Part shown: positions 5,319-10,993 of the stretch, in pieces
Layout: each line of letters begins with the position of its first letter
Numbering within the stretch: the first letter of the stretch is position 1
Source: DAOPKN01 sp035391225
GTDB lineage: Bacteria; Thermotogota; Thermotogae; MWEM01
Assembly: GCA_035391225.1 (NCBI GenBank)
Contig: DAOPKN010000063.1
Span: 1 to 10,993, forward strand
DNA: 10,993 bases
Reading direction: 5' to 3'
The notes under the pieces: generated by a model
The model's database searches: none
The model's input: the letters and a program-made list of their open reading frames with translations, nothing else
Told to the model about the DNA's origin: nothing
Made by a program: the position numbers and the translations under genes

Positions 5319-7365
5319 GAAACTGGTGGACCACTTGGAAGGTGTGTGGAGGTTGGCCCGCTCGATCGCAGCCCAGCACGGCATCGAGGTAGACCTGGAA
5401 ACCCTTTGCCTTACGCATGATCTTGCCAAGAACCACCCGCAGTTCCAACGCCACTTGCAAAACCCGAGGGTTCGGTTTCCCCACGCCGAGCCTTCGGCGT
5501 TTTTCACGTTGAAGGAAACCGGGGATTTGCTGGAAGCAGAAATCGTGCGACGCCACCATAGCCAGTTGGAAAACGTGGACCTGGCGCAGAGTTTTTGGAA
5601 TGGCTTGGGAAGGGAAGAAACCGACAAGCGGATGGGGCAAATCCTTCCGGTGGAAAAATGGGATCCCGGCAATTGGAAAAAAGTGCAATCCCGCATCTTG
5701 ATGTTCCAGCCAACTCTGGAAGATTGGTTGAACACGCGGGCCAAGTGCTCGCTCTTTGTTACCGCGGACAGGTTGGATGCCATGAACATTCCGGGAATAT
5801 CGTTTCACAAGTTAACGGCAGAACATTCGGTGGATTCGGTTGTGCGAACGCTTCCGCCGACCCCGTTATCCAAATGGAGGGAGGGACTGCGACAAGATGT
5901 GCTGCGATCCATTCCGCGCATCCAGCAACCTGGAATAAACGTGTTGACCCTTCCTTCTGGTGCGGGAAAAACGCTCATGGCGTTGGAGATCGCCGAGAAA
6001 CTCCAGCCTTTTTCGCTTGTGTACGTGCTTCCGTTTATCAGTATCGTGGAACAAAATGTGCGCGTGGCCCGACAGATCTTCGACAACGTGCAGGAAGACC
6101 ATTCACTGGTTTCCCACGATGGCAATGAAAAAGAAGGCTGTGGCATAGGACGCTTCATCCGAGCCTTCCGCTACTGGGATTCTTCTATCGTGTTCACCAC
6201 CATGGTGCATTTTTGGGACGTGTTGTACTCTCCTCGGGTCAACGACTGCATGAATTTCCATCGGCTGAAGAACGCGTTCGTGGTGCTGGACGAAGTGCAG
6301 GCCATCCCCCCGTCACTGTGGCAAGGGTTCGTGGAAACGTTGGCTTTCCTCGCGCAGAATTGGCAGACTACCTTCCTGTTGCTCACTGCAACCCAGCCGC
6401 TGATTTCCGATGTGACGCCCCTTGTTCCTCCTGCTACCATTCCCCGGAGTCGCCAGCAATTTCGCTTCCTGGGGGATGTGCCCATCCAAGATCTCCCGGA
6501 TCAATTGCCTGGAAAAGGCAAGGGACTGGTGGTGATGAACACGCGAAAAAGTGCGTTGAAAGCCTACGAGCTCTGCCAGCACATCGTGGGAAAGGATACC
6601 ACGTTCCTGTCGCGCTGGGTAATCCCCAAGCACCGGCGCGAAAGGGTGCAAAGCCAAAAAGCCATGGTGGCTACCCAGGTTGTGGAAGCTGGGATGGACC
6701 TGGATTTCGACTGGGTGTTCCGTGACCTGGCACCATTGGATTCTATCGTGCAAGCGGGGGGAAGGTGTAACCGCAACTTTCGAAATTCACACGGGCAGGT
6801 GATCGTTGCCAGGCTTCTGGATGACGCTGGGCTTCCCTTTTGCAGTAGGGTGTATGAAAAAACCCTCTTGGTGGAGACGTTGAAAGTGCTTCCGGAAACT
6901 TTTTCCGAGAGAGACATTCCCGGTTTGCTTGCCCAGTATTTCCAAGGGGTGTTGCAGGTAGTGTCCCGCCAGGGGCCGTGGGAGGAGTTGAAGGTTGGGA
7001 ACTGGGGAGAGTGGTTTCCACTGGTACGAAAGAAACTCCCCGAGGCCACGGTGATCGTTGATGTGAACGGTGAAACCGCTTCTCTTTTCGAACAACTCCA
7101 GCAAATGGAGAAGGATTTGGAAAACCTCGACCAGCGCAAGAGGATTTGGAGGGCGCTGCAGCAATGGATGATCGAGGTTCCGGTGCAGGAGATGGAAGGG
7201 TGGATTGCCAAAACGCAGAGCATTTTCGTGGATGGGGATCGCCCTTCCGTGGAAATCCTATCACCGGGGTTGTACCGGGTGAACCCGGAGGGGATTGGTA
7301 CGGTGTACAAGCTGGAGACGGGGTTCGTGCCGTGTATGGGTGAGGATGATGGGGATGGGTGGTAA
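5266..7365 (+). CDS. cas3: Cas3 HD nuclease-helicase
   Basis: A 699-aa protein that unwinds and degrades DNA recruited by Cascade. The N-terminal HD domain shows DHLEG with H23, THDLAK with H51-D52, H73 in FPHAEPSA, H97-H98 in RRHH, and D168 in TADRLD. The SF2 helicase follows: Walker A LPSGAGKT (229-236), Walker B DEVQ (342-345), motif III TAT (374-376), and VVEAGMDLD (472-480) followed by QAGGRCNR (496-503). HD and helicase are fused in the usual order and all key motifs are present, so it should be active. Start TTG 5266 lies 7 nt after GGGAGGTG. The segment KYAGSIH near the start fits the Cas3 N-terminus, supporting this start despite the overlap with cas5. Confidence 0.95.
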   Translation: MDWSKYAGSIHGNSHGDKKLVDHLEGVWRLARSIAAQHGIEVDLETLCLTHDLAKNHPQFQRHLQNPRVRFPHAEPSAFFTLKETGDLLEAEIVRRHHSQLENVDLAQSFWNGLGREETDKRMGQILPVEKWDPGNWKKVQSRILMFQPTLEDWLNTRAKCSLFVTADRLDAMNIPGISFHKLTAEHSVDSVVRTLPPTPLSKWREGLRQDVLRSIPRIQQPGINVLTLPSGAGKTLMALEIAEKLQPFSLVYVLPFISIVEQNVRVARQIFDNVQEDHSLVSHDGNEKEGCGIGRFIRAFRYWDSSIVFTTMVHFWDVLYSPRVNDCMNFHRLKNAFVVLDEVQAIPPSLWQGFVETLAFLAQNWQTTFLLLTATQPLISDVTPLVPPATIPRSRQQFRFLGDVPIQDLPDQLPGKGKGLVVMNTRKSALKAYELCQHIVGKDTTFLSRWVIPKHRRERVQSQKAMVATQVVEAGMDLDFDWVFRDLAPLDSIVQAGGRCNRNFRNSHGQVIVARLLDDAGLPFCSRVYEKTLLVETLKVLPETFSERDIPGLLAQYFQGVLQVVSRQGPWEELKVGNWGEWFPLVRKKLPEATVIVDVNGETASLFEQLQQMEKDLENLDQRKRIWRALQQWMIEVPVQEMEGWIAKTQSIFVDGDRPSVEILSPGLYRVNPEGIGTVYKLETGFVPCMGEDDGDGW

Positions 7366-7367
7366 AC

Positions 7368-7414
7368 AGCCGCACTGGGTTGCTTTCCTGGGTACGCCGC
7401 ACCCCAGTGCGGCA
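7368..7414. repeat. REP-like repeats in head-to-head arrangement
   Basis: A partial forward copy (GCCGCACTGGG at 7369-7379) faces a nearly complete inverted copy (CTGGGTACGCCGC then ACCCCAGTGCGGC, 7388-7413). The pair makes a long imperfect palindrome just 2 nt after the cas3 stop and could fold as an mRNA 3' structure or act as a weak terminator. This paired layout is like the BIME arrangement of REP elements in other bacteria. Confidence 0.75.
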
Positions 7415-7438
7415 CGGTTTGGTTTTGGAAAGTCAAGG

Positions 7439-7465
7439 GAGCCGCACTGGGGTGCGGCGGTCCCA
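7439..7465 (+). repeat. REP-like palindromic repeat, copy 4
   Basis: GAGCCGCACTGGGGTGCGGC followed by GGTCCCA is the same unit as copies 1 and 2, lacking the final G of CCCAG. It stands 22 nt before the start at 7488, separated from it by the ribosome binding site. Confidence 0.85.
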
Positions 7466-7487
7466 AAGGGCGAAGGAGGGATGGGGA

Positions 7488-7919
7488 TTGGAAAGTAAGC
7501 CAAGGAAGGTGTTTGGTTGGATTTTCGAGACGGGGTTGTTTTACCTGCTCTTCTTTCTCGCGATTTGGATGTGGCAGGTGCTCTTCGGCTGGGAAGATCC
7601 CCGAGAAGCCAAGCGCGTGGCTTTTCTCATGGCAAATTTTAGCACGGTCATCGACGTGGCTGTGCGCGCCCTGCGTTGGAGGCTGATGGGGCGAAACACG
7701 AAAAAGGATCCGTTGGAAGGGTTCATTTCCGCGCGGATCACCATGTACCGGATCCCAGGGGGGCAGGGAGTTCCCGAAGGGGTGAAAATTCGGGAAGAGG
7801 TTCCGGGGAGAAATGGTGGAATTGCTTCCAACAATCCGAGGTTGAACAGCAGCAGGGAAATGGCTGCCAAAAAGTTGCAGGAGTACCAGCAAGAGTTGCA
7901 AAAAGGAATCGAGGATTGA
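7488..7919 (+). CDS. Membrane-anchored protein of unknown function downstream of cas3
   Basis: A 143-aa protein from TTG 7488, 7 nt after AAGGAGGG (7473-7480). Residues 9-34 form a strongly hydrophobic segment (GLFYLLFFLAIWMWQVLFGW) preceded by a basic start (MESKPRK), so one inner-membrane anchor is expected with the N-terminus probably cytoplasmic. An amphipathic basic helix (about 42-70) follows, then a proline- and glycine-rich linker. The C-terminal helix (AAKKLQEYQQELQKG) may form a coiled coil. No family is recognised. It lies 122 nt after cas3 with only REP-like repeats between, so read-through from the cas operon is likely. An accessory membrane role for the CRISPR system is possible but unproven. 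Confidence 0.7.
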   Translation: MESKPRKVFGWIFETGLFYLLFFLAIWMWQVLFGWEDPREAKRVAFLMANFSTVIDVAVRALRWRLMGRNTKKDPLEGFISARITMYRIPGGQGVPEGVKIREEVPGRNGGIASNNPRLNSSREMAAKKLQEYQQELQKGIED

Positions 7920-7965
7920 GCAATGAGACATGGTCTTGGTTGCCTTGGAAACTTGTTAACATAAG

Positions 7966-8065
7966 NNNNNNNNNNNNNNNNNNNNNNNNNNNNNNNNNNN
8001 NNNNNNNNNNNNNNNNNNNNNNNNNNNNNNNNNNNNNNNNNNNNNNNNNNNNNNNNNNNNNNNNN
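7966..8065. other. Assembly gap of 100 N
   Basis: Exactly 100 consecutive N indicates a scaffold gap of probably unknown true length. Sequence on either side (7920-7965 and 8066 onward) shows no CRISPR repeat. Genes may be missing here, so the link between the cas operon and the VWA cluster depends on scaffolding. Confidence 0.95.
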
Positions 8066-8332
8066 GAGAAATCCCATCCCCCCAGCAACCGTATGAGTGA
8101 GTAAAGCCATTTCGAAAATTCCAGTTCAAACATGTTCCAGAAAGCGGTAATAAGCCAGAGATAGAGTTTTTTTGTATGCATGGATGAATCGCATGGGGGT
8201 TCGGGACCGGGGGAAGGCAACTAAATAATACCTGGGGGGTACCCACTCAGGAAAGGTATTGGATTTTCCAAATAGGTGAACGAATACAGGGAAAGGCCAG
8301 TTTTACCCAGACCCACGAGGGTGTAAAAAACA
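8066..8332. other. Intergenic sequence after the gap; no supported gene
   Basis: About 270 nt without a convincing + strand gene. On the - strand an open frame runs into the gap and would encode MHTKKLYLWLITAFW and more from an ATG at 8181, with aromatic and hydrophobic residues. It has no ribosome binding site and its continuation is hidden by N. It could be the 5' end of a gene on the opposite strand, but support is weak. Confidence 0.4.
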
Positions 8333-8352
8333 TCAGTGTGCTATATTCCTTG
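8333..8352 (+). promoter_or_regulatory. Shared 20-bp promoter-like motif, copy 3
   Basis: TCAGTGTGCTATATTCCTTG matches copies 1 and 2 at 17 of 20 positions and is preceded by an A-rich tract (8325-8330). Here the core contains TATATT after TGTGC, a good extended -10. It begins 76 nt before the TTG of the VWA gene, with a GC-rich hairpin between. Confidence 0.6.
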
Positions 8353-8372
8353 CCCCCCCTTTCGTGGGGGGC
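8352..8372 (+). other. GC-rich hairpin in the VWA gene leader
   Basis: GCCCCCC (8352-8358) pairs perfectly with GGGGGGC (8366-8372) around a 7-nt loop. If transcription starts about 6-8 nt after the TATATT of the motif, the hairpin would be at or very near the 5' end of the mRNA, where such structures can protect transcripts. It lacks a proper T tail, so it is not a good terminator. Confidence 0.5.
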
Positions 8373-8408
8373 TTTCAAATGTAAGGCAATGAAAGGAGGG
8401 AAATTCTC

Positions 8409-9116
8409 TTGAACAAGAACAGCACGCACATCATGGTTATTCTGGATCGCACGGGTTCCATGGAACCCATTCGCGATGACACCATTGGAGGGTTCAATAC
8501 CTTCCTGGACCAACAACAGCAGCAACCCGGGGAAGCCACAATGACACTGGTGCAATTCGATTCGCAAGACCCCTACGAGATCATTCACCACTGGCAGGAC
8601 GTTCAAAAGGTTACCCCACTGAGTCGGGAAACGTACGTACCACGAGCGCGTACCCCGCTTTTCGATGCCATGGGACGTGGAATCAACGACTTGGAGCAAA
8701 ACCTTTCGGTTCTCGGTCCGCAGGAAAAGCCGGCAAAGATCCTGGTGGTCGTGGTCACCGATGGGCAGGAGAACGCCAGCCGGGAATTTCGCCACCGGGA
8801 TATCGTGCGCATGATCGCGGAGAAAAGCAAGAAAGGTTGGCAGTTCGTGTACCTGAGCGCGGACATGGATGCCATTGCTGAGGCGAGGTCGGTTGGTTTC
8901 GAAAGACGCTCTACCCTCGCTTTCCAGAAAGATGCACAAGGTTCTCGCCAGGTATGGGATTCACTGTCCCAAAAGACCGCAGCTTACCGAGAAAGTATCC
9001 TGGAGAATGCCGAATTTGCCTTCGATGAAGAAGACCGGCATCACCCTGATGATCCTGGAAAGGAAGAAAACCAGAAGGGCAAGCCTTCGAAGGAGACAGG
9101 AAAACCAGGGGTATAA
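8409..9116 (+). CDS. von Willebrand factor A (VWA) domain protein
   Basis: A 235-aa protein beginning at TTG 8409, preceded by AAAGGAGGG. A VWA domain fills residues 6 to about 170: the metal-binding MIDAS motif is DRTGS (D13, T15, S17; a DxTxS form of the usual DxSxS), with T82 in ARTPLFDA and D118 in VVVVTDGQENAS. The N-terminal pattern VILDRTGSMEPIRDDTIGGF is typical of stand-alone cytoplasmic bacterial VWA proteins. A five-glutamine run lies at 35-39. The tail (from about 205) is low-complexity, charged and probably disordered. No signal peptide is seen. VWA proteins usually assemble partners in a Mg2+-dependent way. It leads a run with two DUF488 genes and an OB-fold gene and has the shared 20-bp motif upstream. 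Confidence 0.88.
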   Translation: MNKNSTHIMVILDRTGSMEPIRDDTIGGFNTFLDQQQQQPGEATMTLVQFDSQDPYEIIHHWQDVQKVTPLSRETYVPRARTPLFDAMGRGINDLEQNLSVLGPQEKPAKILVVVVTDGQENASREFRHRDIVRMIAEKSKKGWQFVYLSADMDAIAEARSVGFERRSTLAFQKDAQGSRQVWDSLSQKTAAYRESILENAEFAFDEEDRHHPDDPGKEENQKGKPSKETGKPGV

Positions 9117-9117
9117 T
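9112..9117 (+). promoter_or_regulatory. Possible internal -10 box before the DUF488 genes
   Basis: A perfect TATAAT overlaps the VWA stop codon and lies 43 nt before the preferred DUF488 start at 9160. No good -35 box is visible at 16-18 nt, so this could be chance. If active, it would let the DUF488 pair be expressed separately from the VWA gene. Confidence 0.25.
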
Positions 9118-9159
9118 ACACCGAGGAAGTCACGTAGCTTTCCGAAGGGGAGGTTCTTG

Positions 9160-9783
9160 TTGAAAGCAAAAGACAGCATTCTGTATACCCTCGGGCATTC
9201 CAACCACGAATTGGAGGTGTTCCTGGGTCCCCTGCGCCAGAACGGGGTGGAGGTGGTGGTGGATGTACGAGCCCAGCCCTACTCCGCCTACGCCATCCAG
9301 TTCAATCGGGACACGTTGAAGGCCTCGCTGAAAGAACGGGGAATCCGCTACTTGCACATGGGAGATAGCCTGGGGGGAATGCTCGACGAACCTTCCCTGG
9401 TTGCCGATGGTTTCTTGGACTACGAGAAGGTGGCCCGGCTTCCCCGGTTCTTGCAAGGCATCGAACGGGTGCAGGCGGGTGTAGCGAAAGGATACACGCT
9501 TTGCCTGGTGTGTTCGGAGAAAGATCCCGCCGAGTGCCACCGCGGGCTGTTGATTGCCCGGGTGCTTTCGGAAAATGGCCTCCAGGTGGTGCACCTCACG
9601 CCCGATGCTCCATCGGAAACGCAACGCCAGTTGGAGGAGAGGCTGGTGGCTACTTATTTTCCACAAGCCAACCAGATGACCTTACTGGGGTTGCCAGGGA
9701 CTTGGGAGGAAAAACGCGTCGAGGCGTACCGTCGGCAAAACCGGAAGATCACACCGTATCGCCCAAAAGGAGGTGCATCGTGA
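9160..9783 (+). CDS. DUF488 family protein (first of two)
   Basis: A 207-aa protein. Start TTG 9160 is preferred because AAGGGGAGG ends 6 nt upstream; an adjacent TTG at 9157 is an alternative. DUF488 hallmarks are present: TLGHSNHELEVFL (10-22), VVVDVRAQPYS (32-42), the RYLHMGDSLGG segment (63-73), and the cysteine motif LCLVCSEKDPAECHR, with C118, C126, H127 and R128. The conserved Cys/His/Arg cluster suggests an enzymatic or metal/nucleotide-binding site, but the biochemical function of the family is not established to my knowledge. About 60 residues follow the core, with a basic C-terminus. It overlaps the next gene by GTGA, implying translational coupling to its paralogue. Confidence 0.88.
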   Translation: MKAKDSILYTLGHSNHELEVFLGPLRQNGVEVVVDVRAQPYSAYAIQFNRDTLKASLKERGIRYLHMGDSLGGMLDEPSLVADGFLDYEKVARLPRFLQGIERVQAGVAKGYTLCLVCSEKDPAECHRGLLIARVLSENGLQVVHLTPDAPSETQRQLEERLVATYFPQANQMTLLGLPGTWEEKRVEAYRRQNRKITPYRPKGGAS

Positions 9784-10232
9784 AACTCTATAGCATTGGT
9801 TTTACAAAGAAAAGTGCGCAAACCTTCTTCGATTTGTTGGAATCTGCGGGGGTGAAGTGGGTGATGGATATCCGACTTTCGCCCGATTCGCAGTTGGCGG
9901 GTTTCGCGAAGAAACGTGACCTGGGGTTCTTCCTGGAGAAGGTTTCCCACATTCACTACTCGCACGAGTTGGACCTTGCCCCCTCGGAAGAGTTGTTCCG
10001 GGCCTTTCGTGCAAAGGAACTGGATTTCCCCCGCTACGAGGAACTTTTCCGGGAGCTCTTGGAGAAGCGAAACGTGATCCCCCGCTACCTCGAAACAATC
10101 CGTACCAGCGAACCGATTTGCCTGCTGTGCAGCGAGGCGACCCCGGAAAACTGCCATCGTCGTTGGGTTGCCGAGGTGCTGCAAGGCGCAGCCCATCCCG
10201 GAGAAATCGAAATCGTTCACTTGCAGTCCTGA
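9780..10232 (+). CDS. DUF488 family protein (second, shorter)
   Basis: A 150-aa protein from GTG 9780, which overlaps the previous stop by GTGA and is preceded at 4 nt by AAGGAGGTG. The DUF488 pattern is clear: YSIGFTKKSAQTFFDLL (4-20), WVMDIRLSPDSQLAGFAKK (27-45), a middle HIHYSHELDLAPS segment, and ICLLCSEATPENCHRRW (113-129) with C117, C125, H126 and R127. It is distinctly diverged from the first DUF488 protein: GFT replaces GHSNH, and the central segment and C-terminal extension differ. The two are therefore not a recent duplication and may form a heteromer. Its function is not established. Confidence 0.88.
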   Translation: MKLYSIGFTKKSAQTFFDLLESAGVKWVMDIRLSPDSQLAGFAKKRDLGFFLEKVSHIHYSHELDLAPSEELFRAFRAKELDFPRYEELFRELLEKRNVIPRYLETIRTSEPICLLCSEATPENCHRRWVAEVLQGAAHPGEIEIVHLQS

Positions 10233-10242
10233 AGACCTAAGT

Positions 10243-10270
10243 GAGCCGCACTGGGGTGCGGCGGTCCCAG
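10243..10270 (+). repeat. REP-like palindromic repeat, copy 5
   Basis: GAGCCGCACTGGGGTGCGGC followed by GGTCCCAG is identical to copies 1 and 2 over 28 nt. It lies 10 nt after the second DUF488 stop and 4 nt before a terminator. Confidence 0.88.
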
Positions 10271-10274
10271 TGAT

Positions 10275-10306
10275 ACCCCCTGCTTTTCGTAAGCAGGGGG
10301 TTTTTT
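10275..10306 (+). terminator. Intrinsic terminator or attenuator before the OB-fold gene
   Basis: ACCCCCTGCTT (10275-10285) pairs perfectly with AAGCAGGGGGT (10291-10301) around TTCGT, followed by TTTTT. It would end the VWA-DUF488 transcript. Only 3 nt separate its tail from the ribosome binding site of the gene at 10322, so that gene must depend on read-through or regulated antitermination, or on transcripts begun upstream. Confidence 0.85.
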
Positions 10307-10321
10307 ATTGGAGGTGAAAGC

Positions 10322-10993
10322 TTGATCTGGAAAGAGTTGATCTTGATGGCGCGCTCCAAGAAGTACAACGCATTCTGCGTGGGGGGAATCGACGTAAACA
10401 GTCGCAAGTGGGTTCGCCCGGTGTCGGGTGATTCGGATGTCAAGGGGTCCATAAAGGAAGAGCACATGCGTACCGTGGATGGTCGCGTTTGCCAGGTACT
10501 TGACAGGGTGCGAATCCCATTCATCGAGAAGGCGAATCATTCGTTCCAGACCGAAAACTGGTTGGTGGACCCCACCAAGCGTTGGGAATGGGTGGAGAAG
10601 GTTTCGCTTTCCTCGTTGATGCCCCGCCTGAAAGCATTTCCGCGTGGTCCCCTTTTCTTTAACACCGGCCGACTGGTTTCTGCTTCCCAATTGAAAGGGA
10701 TCCCGGAAAGAAGCCGGTATTCGCTTGCCCTGGTAAAACCCCCTGAGTTGCGGATCAAAACCTTCACCAATTCCTGGGGAAAACCCAAGTGCCGGGGTGA
10801 TTTTTCTTTCCGGGAAACCGAATACAAGGACATCTCCATCACCGACATGGAGTTCCGAAAGAAGCACCCGGGAGTGGGAGAGCACATCCTGAAAAACCCG
10901 GTTCTCGTGCTGAGCCTGGGAGAGGAATACCCCGATAACGACCCGGGATTCGGGAACCATTACAAGCTCATCGCAAGCATCTTGGAGAATTGA
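10322..10993 (+). CDS. Predicted dual OB-fold domain protein
   Basis: A 223-aa protein from TTG 10322, 5 nt after GGAGGTG, ending with the final TGA of the window. The N-terminal pattern NAFCVGGIDVNSRKWVRPVS (16-35), followed by the VLDRVRIPF and QTENW segments, resembles the dual OB-containing domain family, whose members show CxAGI...WIRPVS and lLD...pEN motifs. OB folds commonly bind nucleic acids, so nucleic-acid recognition is a reasonable but untested expectation. The C-terminal half (LALVKPPELRIKTF and later DFSFRETEYKDISITDMEF) would be the second OB unit. It lies 89 nt after the DUF488 pair, behind a terminator, and probably belongs to the same functional cluster. Confidence 0.6.
   Translation: MIWKELILMARSKKYNAFCVGGIDVNSRKWVRPVSGDSDVKGSIKEEHMRTVDGRVCQVLDRVRIPFIEKANHSFQTENWLVDPTKRWEWVEKVSLSSLMPRLKAFPRGPLFFNTGRLVSASQLKGIPERSRYSLALVKPPELRIKTFTNSWGKPKCRGDFSFRETEYKDISITDMEFRKKHPGVGEHILKNPVLVLSLGEEYPDNDPGFGNHYKLIASILEN

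Noticed and set aside
6564..7931. 455-codon - strand open frame opposite the end of cas3
   Set aside because: It spans the cas3 helicase end, the REP-like repeats and the next gene antisense, with repeat-derived peptide segments and no family signal.
7920..8110. CRISPR array hidden at the N gap
   Set aside because: Gaps often arise at arrays, but neither flank contains any part of the repeat seen at the left edge, so there is no sequence support.
8066..8181. - strand gene entering the gap (starting MHTKKLYLWL)
   Set aside because: The composition is plausible, but no ribosome binding site precedes the ATG and most of the frame would lie in unsequenced bases; recorded only as a possibility.

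Overview
The window is bacterial accessory DNA of moderate GC content (mid-50s % by eye), with every convincing gene on the + strand. Genes are tightly packed, often overlapping, and preceded by strong AAGGAGG-type ribosome binding sites. An unusual majority of the preferred starts are TTG. I cannot name the organism. A 100-N block at 7966-8065 shows this is a scaffolded draft assembly.

Left edge (1-618): the end of a type I-B-like CRISPR array (one complete 36-nt spacer between a shortened repeat and a degenerate last repeat), a Rho-independent terminator, one copy of a dispersed palindromic (REP-like) repeat, and a second very strong terminator. I see no convincing gene in this stretch.

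Cas region (619-7919): a small membrane-anchored-looking protein gene (619-864) stands first. A longer run then begins after a shared 20-bp promoter-like motif: an acidic unknown protein (943), an unknown 177-aa protein (1355), cas8b/csh1 with a zinc ribbon (1895), a separately encoded Cas11b-like small subunit (3259), cas7/csh2 (3692), cas5 (4566), cas3 with HD and helicase domains (5266), and a membrane-anchored unknown protein (7488). The cas8b-cas11-cas7-cas5-cas3 genes overlap one another and should form one transcript encoding a type I-B Cascade plus its Cas3 nuclease-helicase. No cas6, cas1, cas2 or cas4 is present, so crRNA processing and adaptation must be encoded elsewhere, perhaps beyond the left edge.

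Right region (8066-10993): after the assembly gap, another copy of the 20-bp motif and a leader hairpin precede a four-gene run: a von Willebrand A (MIDAS) protein, two different DUF488 proteins that overlap by GTGA, and a predicted dual-OB-fold protein. The last gene lies directly behind a textbook terminator, which leaves no room for its own promoter.

The main integrative observation is that the same 20-bp motif (17-18 of 20 positions identical between copies) stands before the small membrane protein gene, the presumed cas operon, and the VWA-DUF488-DUF488-OB cluster. This suggests a common regulon linking CRISPR-Cas to a candidate undescribed accessory module. A REP-like palindrome family (five sites) decorates the spaces between these genes.
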